Source: Archegozetes longisetosus
Lineage: Eukaryota; Arthropoda; Arachnida; Sarcoptiformes; Trhypochthoniidae
NCBI GenBank assembly: GCA_018873245.2
Contig: JAEMBT020000006.1
Coordinates: forward strand, 627,804 to 691,803
DNA: 64,000 nucleotides
Direction of reading: 5' to 3'
The first letter of the stretch is position 1; the number at the start of each line of letters is the position of its first letter. The notes under the pieces were generated by a model. The model was not told the DNA's origin. It did not search any database and was given only the letters and a program-made list of their open reading frames with translations. This document shows positions 34,202 through 44,569 of this stretch, one piece after another. Both the position numbers and the translations under genes were made by a program.

Positions 34202-36579
34202 TAGCATCCGAGATTTGACTCCCGATGGACGGGAGTCCCCCAGGAATCCCATCCAATTTATCAAAATAGTCGGGAGTGGGAATATATTTTTAGTGACGGG
34301 AGTCTGCAGACCAAAGGCACTCCCGTCATTTCCGTCAACATTAGATGTCATTACAAATAGAGTAATTAGCAATGAATCAAAAGTTTGATATACTGTAATA
34401 AAAGCATAATTTCATGAAAAAGTCTGAAACAAAGGAAAACATATCTTAAATGTGTTTTAAGTAATGATATAAATAATGATTTAAAAATGGATGAATACAA
34501 TTATAGTTCTGAGAGAAAAAGACAAAAAACGATTAATGAATTTTTTGGTGACAAATCGAGAGAAACAAATGTATCGCAAAATAATCAAAACGATGATAAA
34601 GATGTGATTTCTTCAATGATTTCATCAAATAACCCGAAAATCACATATAAAGACATTGAGACAACTGTTGATTATATTAAGTCATTTCAACGCATATTAA
34701 ATGATAATAAAGAGACCAATTATGTTAAGTGTATTAAATGTGCAGTTATTGTGAAGTACAGTCCTGGCAGAGGTGGCAGTGGAACTAATAGTATGAGAAG
34801 ACATAAGTGTGGTGTAAGTGCTGTAAAATCTAATGAATCAATTGTGAGACATCTATACATTCCTTCAAACAATGAAACAAATATTAAATCTGAATTAACA
34901 GATGCTTTAGTGCTTTTCATTGCCAAAGATATGAGACCTATTAATGTTATCAATGGTGACGGCTTTAAATTAGTGGCTCAAAAACTTATTAATATCGGTT
35001 CAAAATACCCTAACATTCCTTTAAATAACGTTACGCCAAGCGATAGATCGGTCTCTAATCGCATAGAACCGATGTATGAAATTATTAAATCAAAACTAAT
35101 TAATAACTTGCAAATTATTGACACAATTGGCATAACTTGTGATCATTGAACACACGAAGTATATAAGACAAGTTATGTAACTCTAACTATTCAATACATC
35201 AGTGATTATAAGATTATAAGCAGAGTTTTAGCGATAATTAAAACGTCAGACAAGACATCTGAGACTACAAAGAGTGATGTAGTGAAAACTTTGTGTGACT
35301 TTAATTTAGACAACAAAAATAAGTATTTTACCACAGATAACGGGTCATCATTGGTCTCAGCCTTTGTAGAGGAGGAATGGATTAGTTGTTCGGCGCATAA
35401 TATAAACTTAATTCATAAGAATTCATTTTAAGCAATGAAAAGCGAAAATCCACAGAATATTATTAATCAAACTATAACTAAATGTAAACATTTGGTACGT
35501 TATTTCAAGCAATCAGGTCTTCAGCAAGTATTAAAAACTGTGTTAAAGCAATCGCTAAGTATTCGCTGAGATTCGAGATATTTAATGTTGGAATCGATTA
35601 ATAAGAATAATATTGATATAAAACAAATGTCATTAAATAACAAAACCATTTATGATATAATGGGTGCCATTGATGAACAAATTTTATGTAAATTAATTGT
35701 TTTTCTGAAGCCATTATATGAACTAAGAATGTCTATATGTAGAGACAAGAAACCGACACTTCATCTCGTTTTGCCCACTAAGCAGAAAATGCTGTTATTA
35801 TGTAATGAAACCGAAAGTGACTCAAATTCAATGAAAAAATTAAAAGCAATTTATAAAAGAAATGTAGAAAAACATTTCAAAATCTCAGATAAACATAAAA
35901 TCGCAACTTTTTTATGCCCGCCTTTAAGGTAATTCAAGAATTTGCTTACACTTGAAGATAAAAATGAATCAATTGTGAAAATTTCACAATTAATGAGCGA
36001 ATTCAATACGACTTCAGTAGTACAAGCAAATGAAGATATTAAGAGTATAACAGATATGGATTTATGTTTAAAAGACTTCATTGACGTCTCATTTACTCAG
36101 CAAAACACATCACGTCAAGAATTAGATAAATATGTTTTTTCTAATCAATTATTTGATTTCAGTGATGGTTTGCTTAAATATTGGGCTAATAATTCATCCA
36201 AATATCCGCGACTTCACCGAATGGCGCAAAAACTGCTACCAATACCTGCCACTAACCTCACGAGTGAACGTAACTTTAGCGCTGCCGGCCTTACATTAAC
36301 CGATAATCGCTCACAACTCAGCCCAGAATCAGTTAATCATTTACTTTTTATCAGATCTAACTTTGATTTGATATAACCTGTAACACTAATATTAATAAAA
36401 GCATAATTTATTAATTAAACTAATAATTAGTTACTAATTATTATTGACATCACTGCAATAGTGGACGGGAGTGGCGGGAATGAGTGAAAATTTAGACAGC
36501 GGGAGTGGTTGGGAGCGGGAATGGACTTTGAAATGTCGAGAGTGAACGGGAGTGAGTTTGCCTCATTTTTCGGACGCTA
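34202..36579 (+). mobile_element. hAT DNA transposon, full length, 2378 bp
   Basis: A perfect 8-bp target duplication GTCACAAT flanks it (34194-34201 and 36580-36587). TIRs are short and imperfect: TAGCATCCGAGATTTGA on the left, TAGCGTCCGAAAAATGA on the right (reverse complement). Subterminal regions carry many copies of ACGGGAGT or its complement, likely transposase binding sites. One transposase gene fills the centre. Confidence 0.92.
34487..36376 (+). pseudogene. hAT transposase with four in-frame stops
   Basis: A single frame of 630 codons runs from ATG 34487 to TAA 36376. Parts in order: BED-type zinc finger (CIKCAVIVK...MRRHKC, about residues 83-107), RNase H-like core (ITCDH, FTTDNGSS, CSAHNINLI) and the C-terminal dimerisation region (YPRLHRMAQKLLPIPATNL, ERNFSAAG). 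In-frame stops lie at 35147 (TGA where Trp is expected after CDH), 35429-35431 (TAA), about 35568 (TGA in SIR-stop-DSRYLMLE, again a Trp position) and 35930 (TAA). There is no frameshift. The pattern suggests a recently active element that decayed by point change only. Confidence 0.9.
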
Positions 36580-36685
36580 GTCACAATCAAACTCTAGGGT
36601 ATATAAAACCTGTTTTGGAGTTATTTCATTAAACAGGGCATTTTATTCTAAGCAGCCTGCAGATCTAAAATGCGACACCTTTAAG

Positions 36686-37422
36686 TCAACCCTATATTTC
36701 AAATTTTCTAGCTCATAGATTCGAAGTGGTTTCGAGTCATGCATTTTGAATAATGGTATGATTACCTAAACAGAAATAACAAAAATAATATTTTACTTTA
36801 GAAACTACATCAGGTTCATAATAAATAATTGCAGTAGTTTTAGCTTCATCAATACCATGAAGCAGACCAAATATGAAATATTTCTTTCAATCTCGTTTCA
36901 TCCAACTGATTGAAACAAAATCTTTTGAAATTGAGTTTCTCAAACTGGTAGCAGTCAAAATACGCGCGTCATTATATTTGAATAACTGTTGATTAATATT
37001 AATGCACTTTGATATACTATTAGTGAATAGTATTTTGTTAAACTTATACAATAGTGCGACGCCCTACAAAAATTCCTGAAATGTTGCACTAGAGTCAAAC
37101 TTAAGTGAATCTCAAACTTTTATTTGAACTGTTTTACATGACTCAAGTCGTGATTAAATAAAAAATAGACAATCCAAAGCAACATTACTATTTGCAAATA
37201 AAGTTGACTTAACAATCTGTTATTACATCGGATAATATCAGGTAAATAACTTCATACTCTTTTTAGAACAAAATGATTTGTTCGATCTTTCAATTTTATC
37301 AGTTAAAGGCTCAAACAATATCATAGTTGATGAAAATAAATACAATTATTAAAAGAATTTTTAAATAAATTTCCAAACCATGTTTCGTAATGGATTACTA
37401 TTAAGAATAATCAATAAGTCTA
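36686..37422. other. Intergenic, nothing recognised
   Basis: AT-rich DNA that should include the 3' UTR of the EB gene at 37423-37905. No other feature. Confidence 0.4.
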
Positions 37423-37905
37423 TTATATCCTCCGATTAATTCTATTTTGGGTGCTAAGATTAACTTTATAACAGATACCAACAGCAAAAATTGCCAATAC
37501 AGAAAACGGAAATAAGAATCCAAGAATAATTATATGATCACTGCCCGAAGCGAACACTGATTTGCATTTGCCATCACTTATGTCTAGTTTAAAGTTGGCA
37601 TAGCAAAGACACGATCCACTTTTATCACAAAGACTGTGAGAATCCATAATTTGGCAATCTCTATTATGTTGACATTTGATGCTAACACATTTTTTGCTAA
37701 TAGAATCAAACTTATAATTGGGACGACAGCCGCAATGATTATTTAAACAAGCTATATTTTCATCATTCAAAGCAATGCAGTCTTCATTTGTTAAACAATG
37801 ACTTCCAGTTGATGAATTATCATGTCTTTCATGATTGTGTATGTGTTGTCCACTGATAATAACAATTAAACATACGATCAACGACAAAACCAGAATTAAT
37901 TTCAT
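37423..37905 (-). CDS. Short EB-like membrane protein (one module pair)
   Basis: Intact 160-residue frame. Signal peptide MKLILVLSLIVCLIVIISGQ, a His/Ser-rich linker, then one A/B module pair (CLTNEDCIALNDENIACLNN and CQHNRDCQIMDSHSLCDKSG, each with six cysteines), a helix (IIILGFLFPFSVLAIFAVGI) and a short basic tail ending NRRI. It lacks a PPxY motif. More divergent from the 23.6/26.1-kb pair than those are from each other. Function unknown. An upstream frame (37902-38087) overlaps by four bases but has no family features. Confidence 0.85.
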   Translation of the reverse strand: MKLILVLSLIVCLIVIISGQHIHNHERHDNSSTGSHCLTNEDCIALNDENIACLNNHCGCRPNYKFDSISKKCVSIKCQHNRDCQIMDSHSLCDKSGSCLCYANFKLDISDGKCKSVFASGSDHIIILGFLFPFSVLAIFAVGICYKVNLSTQNRINRRI

Positions 37906-39053
37906 TTCGTTAACGTTTTCGATTTGTTAATGCAACAAAAACTTGAGAAATGAGTCAAACCTTTAATACTTGTATTGAATCGCTTGTTTATCAAAATAGG
38001 GATTGGCATACTTTCTTGTGATAATGATTCCGTTGTCAAGTGATCAGTATCACTAATAATATTTGCGTTCGCTACCAAACTATTCATAGCGTTTATCAGA
38101 CGTCATTCAGTTCTAGATTAAGTCAATATAATTGCAAAGTTAAGTATCTCTAGCTATATTTATTTCGAGCTAGAGAGTAATTGTTTTATTTATACATTTA
38201 GAAAGAGATTTGGTTATTGTATACGAAAATAAAATTAATTCTATGATACAATCACTTTTTTATTGTACTTGGAAAAAAGTTTCTAACTCGAAAATTTAAG
38301 AACAATTGCTTAAAAATTGTCTCTCAAAAACGCTTCGGTTAGTTCTAAAAATATTTTGTCATCTATCCTATGAGTTAATTTGAAAAGCACTTCTGTTTGC
38401 AATTTTCTGAATAACCCTTGAAAAACAAGTTGGAACCATGCTTATAAAGATATGATAAGAACACAAGGAAGTATTATTCATTCAGCATAACTACGAACAA
38501 ATTTAGAATAAATTTTAATTGAATAACTAAATTTTAAACATTTAGATTTGGATGGTCTCAAACCGGTAAGCATTTTCAAGTTTTACTTTGCCTGCAATTT
38601 TTGCAATTCAAGATCCGATAAAAAATACCTCTCTTTTGTATGAAATAGTCATTTATTTAAAGATAAAACATTGAAAATCAGCGAAACAGTTAGAGCTGGA
38701 ACATTTTCTTGCTACAAACTTCGAAGCTTCCAAAAGTAATGTCAATTTCGTATTTATATTGCACATCTTGCAAACAAATTATTTTATTTTTCGAAGATCT
38801 TTAGGTAAAAAGGAGACAACGAATAATTTGATGAGCGATGAAACCGCAATAACAGCCCCCAAGTTATTGGGCTATCGCTATTACATTTAAGCTCGTGTTT
38901 TTCGGTAGCATTGTTATAAGTATATAATGTGGAAAGACACATTTGCTATTATTTTATATGGGCCATAGGTCTGAACAATCAAAATCAATGCCACGATTGA
39001 CTCATAATATGCATTTCTTACTCATTATCTATTCTTTATATCCATCATGACTA
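37906..39053. other. Intergenic, nothing recognised
   Basis: AT-rich upstream region of the 37423-37905 gene. The frame at 37902-38087 (minus) is not supported by any similarity. No repeats identified. Confidence 0.4.
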
Positions 39054-39800
39054 GGGAAGAGCATAAGCTAGCTGTGAGCTGTGAGCTGAGTTGCGCTGCG
39101 CTTGAAGCTTCGAGCTCAGCTCATTTGAAGCCGATTTATTTGATAAAATAAATAAAATAGTATTAACTGTAAAAGGGTAATGATTATTGAACTGCTTCTC
39201 GCATGTTAGTAAATTATATGTTAAATTAGATCTATCGAATTAAATGATGCATTTCTGAATTATTGTTTTCAAAATAAATTTCACTTTAAGCTGAAATTTA
39301 ATATAAAAACTGCTTATTTGAAGAGGGAATTAATGTTTTAGACCTTAAAAGTAATATTGTTTCTATCCACTGCTTAAATCTCTTTATATTTGAAATAAGA
39401 TAATCTCAAATAATTTTTTTGAAAATTATTCAAAATAAGAGAAAATTGTTGTTTGAAACCGTTTCCAACATGATAAGACTCACAATTATTGATAAGTGAC
39501 ACTGATGTTGAAATTTGAATTCTTCGAACTTTACGATCAAAATTAATATATTTTTTGCGCAAATACTTCATTATAACATGAGACAAATACCTGTTACAAA
39601 GATTACTACTCATCATTTTTATTTTTATTTTTAACATAAGCTCAGCAGTGCAGCTCGCAGCTTGGGCCCGAGCTTCTTAGTACAAGCGCAGCTCAGGCTA
39701 AATTTGACAGAAGCGCATCTTAAGGCTCAACAATTTTGAGCTGGGCTTATAGAACCTCGAGCTTGAAGGTCAAGATTTCGGACCAATGCTCTTCACTGTT
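39054..39800. repeat. Inverted-repeat element with AGCTC-rich arms
   Basis: Ends share AGGGAAGAGCATAAGC (left, 39054 on) and AGTGAAGAGCATTGG (right, reverse complement). Both arms are rich in GAGCTC/AGCTGAG units (39060-39125 and 39638-39770), making them internally repetitive and locally GC-rich. The centre is AT-rich with no real gene. Resembles a hAT-type MITE; no target duplication was verified. Confidence 0.55.
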
Positions 39801-40309
39801 TTAGCCATACAGGCTAAAGCGCCTTCACTTCGGATGACGATATCTATTTATGAACAAGTTTCCGACTTAGATCTTACCTTATTTTATGTTTTCATTTTCA
39901 CTTTTATATTGAATCAAAACGAATATAGTTCTAATATTTTCTGTACCATAATTGAAACACATATTCATCTAAACTTATTAAATTAGTAGTAACTCAATGG
40001 GACTATTGATTGGCTATTTCATAGCTATTGTTATAGCAATTATATTTCAAGCTGAACTCATATATAGGACTTAGTTTAAAATTTTTTATCTTTTTACTCT
40101 TTTAGTTATAAAATCTGGTATGATATCTACGATTCGAACGATCTTATTGCATGACTCAACAACGATAACAAATTTATTCTGTTGATTGCTTAACTTTACA
40201 GAACCCAAGTTGGCTATTTCGACTGTTTCAATTTTTTTTAAGTAAAACACATTTTATTCATCAAAATCATTAATACTTTTGAAATATTAGATTCAATATA
40301 AGGTAGAGG
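39801..40309. other. Intergenic, nothing recognised
   Basis: AT-rich DNA; the frame at 39786-39986 has no recognisable feature. Confidence 0.35.
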
Positions 40310-40620
40310 CAGTGGTGAAGATTGTTGTTGTCCATATGTTCATGTAACAATTTTTTGACTACTGGCAACTATAGCTCCTGGAATTACTTGATTCCGCCGG
40401 CAGACGCAAAAAACAACAGAGACAATTATAATGAATCGTATAAAGTTTAAAAACTATAAATAATATATATGGTCATAATCGTATTCGCATTTATCTATCG
40501 TATAGCTGCAGGTATAACTCGAATAACAGTCACATTATCCAGCATCGTTGCATCTCAGTTTAAATCTTGACCAATCAGATGATGGTGTACATTTATCTTC
40601 TGAATTCATCAAATTTATAA
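40310..40620 (-). pseudogene. C-terminal relic of a short EB gene
   Basis: The minus strand reads CDCYSSYTCSYTIDKCEYDYD, a stop, then FIRFIIIVSVVFCVCRRNQV and an alanine/serine tail. This follows the end of the 23576 and 26050 genes (last module, helix, basic stop). Stops are present and the 5' half is not recognisable. Downstream flanks also match the segmental duplication. Confidence 0.65.
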
Positions 40621-40925
40621 TAAATTCAAGCATTTGGCAATAATTGTCGAAATAAAGTTATTGTTAATGCTAATTACCAGTGAGTATATCTTCAAAAGGA
40701 ATTAAGAACTCTGGCCCGTATGCACAGTGTGTTTTAAAACGGTTTTAAGGCTAAAACCAGGCTTAAAACCCAAAACTCATTTTAAAACTCATGCACAGTA
40801 AAAATTTAGAACCGTTTTAAACTAAAACTCGGTTTTAAACTAAAACCACTTTTACTAGTTTTAAATCGGTTTTAGTGATCAACAAAATAAGTAAATATAA
40901 ACAAAACTTTACAAAAAAATTAAAA

Positions 40926-41220
40926 ATGAACCAATTTTTTCAAATTTAAGAATTAGACAATTATGAAATAGCGACGAATAAAAGTTTTAAACGTCAAAGA
41001 GTATTAAAAGACAGATTCAATCCATTTGATAGTTGTGATGACATATCATTCATAAGAAGATATAGACTTACAAAACAGTGTTTCATTGAACTGTTCAATC
41101 TAATTAATACAGATTTTATTAATGTCAAAATGAAAAGACTCATTGCCTCCAATAATTCAATTATCTATTGTTTTAAGATTTTATGCCACTGGTCGGTTTC
41201 ACATCTCAGCTGCAGATCTT
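40926..41220 (+). pseudogene. Harbinger nuclease N-terminal fragment
   Basis: After an early stop the frame reads LKDRFNPFDSCDDISFIRRY then RLTKQCFIELFNLI, the conserved start of PIF/Harbinger DDE nucleases (RRNPLD...FRKRYRFSK-type). The frame continues to SVSHLSAADL at about 41220 and is then lost, so the DDE catalytic core is deleted. It would have acted with the partner Myb-like protein in transposition. Confidence 0.75.
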
Positions 41221-41249
41221 AATAGTAAATATAAAACTATTGATATAAT

Positions 41250-41600
41250 TATCAATTGAATCGGTTTTCTGAGGTTGAGGTCCGCCACCAGTTTGTCTTA
41301 TTTCTGATTTTTCTTTATTACAATTCTCACGACATTCGTATTTATATCGTTTCCAAAAGCATTTCAAAGACTTGATGTTTCTATTATTTGTATTTAAGTC
41401 CTGACTAAACTCGTCACTAATTTGTTGTCAAACGTTATCTTTTTGTTGTTTCGTATACTTATCAGTCGTTTTACACTCAATTATTTTGAGTTTTTTTCGT
41501 CGACAATTATTTGTTTAAGTAATTTTATTTCATAATTAGTAAAATTGTTTTGACGACTCCGAACATTATTATCACTTTCATTCAGTTTATTTTTATTCAT
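41250..41600 (-). pseudogene. Harbinger Myb/SANT-like partner protein relic
   Basis: From ATG 41600 the minus strand reads RSRQNNFTNYEIKLLKQIIV, then after shifts IIECKTTDKYTKQQKD, CFWKRYKYECRE and IRQTGGGPQPQ. This is the Myb/SANT-like (MADF-type) domain with its GGGPP-like end that pairs with Harbinger nucleases. At least two stops and one frameshift. Confidence 0.75.
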
Positions 41601-41797
41601 TTTCAATTTTTAATGAATAAACAAACATTTGTTTACATTTTTTGCTGGTTTTCTGGTTTTAAAACGATTTTTACTAAAACTAGTTTTATTACACTCTGTG
41701 CATAAGTTTTAAGTTTTGAGTTAAAACCGTTTTAGCGAAAACCGTCTTAAGACTTAAAACTGTTTTAACTAAAACTCAACTGTGCATACGGGCCTCT

Positions 41798-42110
41798 GTG
41801 TTTAAATATTAAGAATAGCATTGAATGCAAGTATAAAGTATTAAATCTTAAAACCGAATTAAAATCGATAAAAAGCACAGACCATTAATCTCTAACTTTA
41901 CAAAAAAAATCATATGTTCAATCTGTAAATTGCCCTTAGTTTTACATACCCAAAACTTTATTAGATTTTTCCTTCATTCTTTAATTTGACTGAGAAAGAC
42001 TTATGCTTAAACCTAAACTATTCGTTTATTTTGTTATTTTAACTTAAATTTACCTAAGTTCATGATAGATAACGTATTTTTCTTTTGTAAAAATTATACT
42101 TTATTAGGTA
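41798..42110. other. Right flank of duplicated EB segment
   Basis: 41798-41960 aligns with 24820-24975 (landmarks GCATTGAATGCRAGTATAAA and CACAGACYATTAATCTCTAA), confirming a third copy of the segmental duplication. The rest is AT-rich spacer. Confidence 0.6.
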
Positions 42111-42740
42111 CTATGCCTGAAATAAATGTCTGAAGAAATAGAAGGATATATTATGTGTAAAGCATTAATGTCAAGTAATCGACTGTATCGTCGACTGTAT
42201 CGTAAAACCTGCATAGTATTGACTCATTCAAAATTATTAAATCTTAACTTTAACTATGAATGACTTGAATCAATAGATAAGATTTAATAAAATACAAATT
42301 ATTAAGTATACTTTCACGTCAAAAATCTTCTTAACAAACCTATAAGTTAACAAATTTGAACTTATAGGTAATGATCAAAATATTAATCATTATAACTCTG
42401 AGTATTTTTAGAGCTACAGTACAGTCGATAAATGCTATACACTCTAGAATATTCAGACCTTAATGCTTGAGGGAAATCCTTCCTATATTAGTGTTTCAAT
42501 AATTCGGTCCAATTTATATTTGTTTAAAGTAAACTTATATTAATGTTAAAGTACACTAAAGTTGAATAATACTCAATAATCGTTATCTCAATCAAATACG
42601 TAATGATCAATCGCTTGAGACTTATTAAGTAAATAAAATCATTTCAAATCTTTATTTCAGCTTAAAATTGAAGAGAATTTCCCGAATGCATTAAGGTCTG
42701 AATATATTTCATCATTTTCAGACATTTATTTCAGGCATAG
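42111..42740. mobile_element. 630-bp TA-flanked MITE (outer of a nested pair)
   Basis: TIRs of about 24 bases beginning CTATGCCTGAAATAAATGTC, near-perfect, flanked by TA (42109-42110, 42741-42742). Without its inner insert the element would be about 380 bp. No coding frame. Confidence 0.7.
42452..42702. mobile_element. 251-bp TA-flanked MITE nested in the 42111 element
   Basis: Inverted ends TTCAGACCTTAATGC (both sides exact, then imperfect to about 26 bases), with TA at 42450-42451 and 42703-42704. Lies wholly inside the larger element, so it inserted later. Confidence 0.65.
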
Positions 42741-42742
42741 TA

Positions 42743-43931
42743 GCTTATAAAGTATACTTTGGTTCCCCCTTTGCACTTTTATACCCCGTTTTGAATCAGC
42801 TAAAAGGTGGCATCCGTGCTTTCTAGCCGTATTTACAAAAACATTTTTGTTTATTGACAATGAAACGAATTAGTTAAAATTTATCTTACCAATAATATGA
42901 ATTCAAATATGAATTTAATATTTACTAATAAGTATTCTATTCTAAAATTCAAATAAATTCAACACAAGTTTTCATTAGATGGAGATTCTATATTTTTTCC
43001 TGAGTTTTGTTTTTACTGAATTGATATTTGATAATTATTTATGCAGATTTCCTACCAAACCATGTAAACTTGTTTGTATTAAAAAATATAATTGACTACA
43101 TCATAAACTCTATTGTACAAAAAATATTACATTCTGAAGAAGAACTTCTTTTCAAGTATTCCTTTTTTTCCTTATCCCACACATATTTTTGCTACAACGA
43201 CAAATTCTGATGTCGCAAACATTTAATCTACAACACAGACTAGAATAGTCAATAGTACATAATTTGGCATAATTGTTAGGGTCAGTTTTTGTTTCAAACA
43301 TTTTATGCTATTATTTGTTGATATTTCATTTCCATTTTTGAATTTTGGCAAAACAATTACATTTAAAATGGGTAAACTAAATAGTTTTGATTGAGTTCTA
43401 TTTTATTAGGGTTTCGAATAGAACATCTATTCATTCTTATGTTTCCAAGAGATTTATCGTTATTTCGAATTTATTGATAATCTGTTTAGATGTATATTAA
43501 GTCTTATAGCTAATCAATTGATACAGCTCTCAGTTATTTTCTATCACTAATAGCAGCTATTATTAAAAATTTTTCAGAATATTGTATAAAATTTGTGATC
43601 ATTTAGAATTTCAAGAACTACAACAAGACTTAGATCCATTGTAAATTTGAATTTTATCTCTTTTTTAATTGTTCAGCATGCCTACTGTTGCTTAGGTATA
43701 TCCATTAGACCAAAAGCTTCTCTTATTATTAACCGAATTTTAAGTCTAGAATTCTAATTATATAATTCTTTTTTCCAATATGAATGTGATACACTGGCGT
43801 TCAAGCTTTTTTTGCATCGATAAGATCACAATAATTAATAGAAACCGCTATTGACTTTAGTTTTCTTTTATTTAATGAACACGCATGATCCAAAGTTCAA
43901 ACTTTTACAATCAATTTTTAAGATTGCATCA
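42743..43931. other. Intergenic, nothing recognised
   Basis: AT-rich; the short frame at 43028-43210 has no support. Confidence 0.35.
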
Positions 43932-44320
43932 CATTTGACCCACAGTTTTTCATTGACGAGATGTCTCATCCAAAGACATTTTACCCAACGAGATGTTTCA
44001 CTAAACATGGAAATTTGTTGCAATTTCACGCAACAAGATATTTGATGTTTTCATGTTATTATTGTTTACATTCCTGAACAACTATCAATGTTGTGATTGA
44101 TTGTTTTCCTAAGCAACTAGTACGTTAAAATATTTGGATCAAATCTGTATTTTGTTATATTTTTAGTGATCAGAACAAGACTATGGAGGCATAGTCAGTA
44201 TTGATCAAACATCTCATTGGGTCAACTAATCTGTGGGCGAAAAACTGTGAGTGAAAAGTACTGGATCAAGTGTCTTTGGATGAAACGTCTCGTTGATAAA
44301 AAACTGTGGATCAGACACCC
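43932..44320. repeat. ~390-bp inverted-repeat element
   Basis: Left arm (43935-43995) and right arm (44255-44318) are inverted copies over about 55 bases, with CCACAGTTTTTYATYRACGA and TCATCCAAAGACA shared. A second, shorter CCACAGTTTTTC-like copy lies inside the right arm at about 44235-44255. No coding content; a MITE of unknown class. Confidence 0.6.
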
Positions 44321-44569
44321 TCGTACCAATTTTAGCAATACTTGTCAATAGGCATTAGCAAATAGTAAAAAACTTCTTGAAAGCTGTTTACATATGAATA
44401 AGAATAAATATTCGGAGAAAGATAAAATTGGTCTTGAGATACAAACCGACTTTTACTTTATACTTAAAAATTTAGAGGTCATAGAAGAATGAATGTTGCG
44501 ACAAAAAAGCATTTCATTTATTCACTCTTATTCAAGACTACACAAACAGGAAACTAACAATGCTGTCAA

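Larger units (their letters stand above)
33636..36685. repeat. Inverted 32-base repeats bracketing the hAT element
   Basis: 33636-33667 and 36654-36685 are inverted copies sharing GTCGCATTTTAGATCTGCAG with few differences. They enclose the hairpin at 33833-34041 and the whole hAT element. They could be termini of an older host element or two dispersed repeats in opposite orientation. Confidence 0.5.
40713..41794. mobile_element. PIF/Harbinger element, decayed two-gene form, 1082 bp
   Basis: Perfect 15-bp TIRs GGCCCGTATGCACAG, flanked by a 3-bp duplication TCT (40710-40712, 41795-41797). Subterminal TTTTAAAAC-type repeats and an inner TATGCACAG occur on each side. The unoccupied site can be inferred from the paralogous segment near 24810. 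Inside are relics of both Harbinger genes in convergent orientation: a nuclease fragment on plus and a Myb/SANT-like fragment on minus. Confidence 0.88.

Noticed and set aside
34487-36376. Three separate small genes in the hAT element
   Set aside because: The open pieces are all in one frame and cover consecutive parts of a single hAT transposase, separated only by stop codons.
37902-38087. Minus-strand frame overlapping the start of the 37423-37905 gene by four bases
   Set aside because: Looks like a coupled upstream gene, but this is a eukaryotic locus, the frame has no signal peptide, cysteine pattern or similarity, and it lies where the 5' UTR or promoter should be.
43028-44045. Small plus-strand frames at 43028-43210 and 43851-44045
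   Set aside because: No domains; the second overlaps an inverted-repeat element arm.
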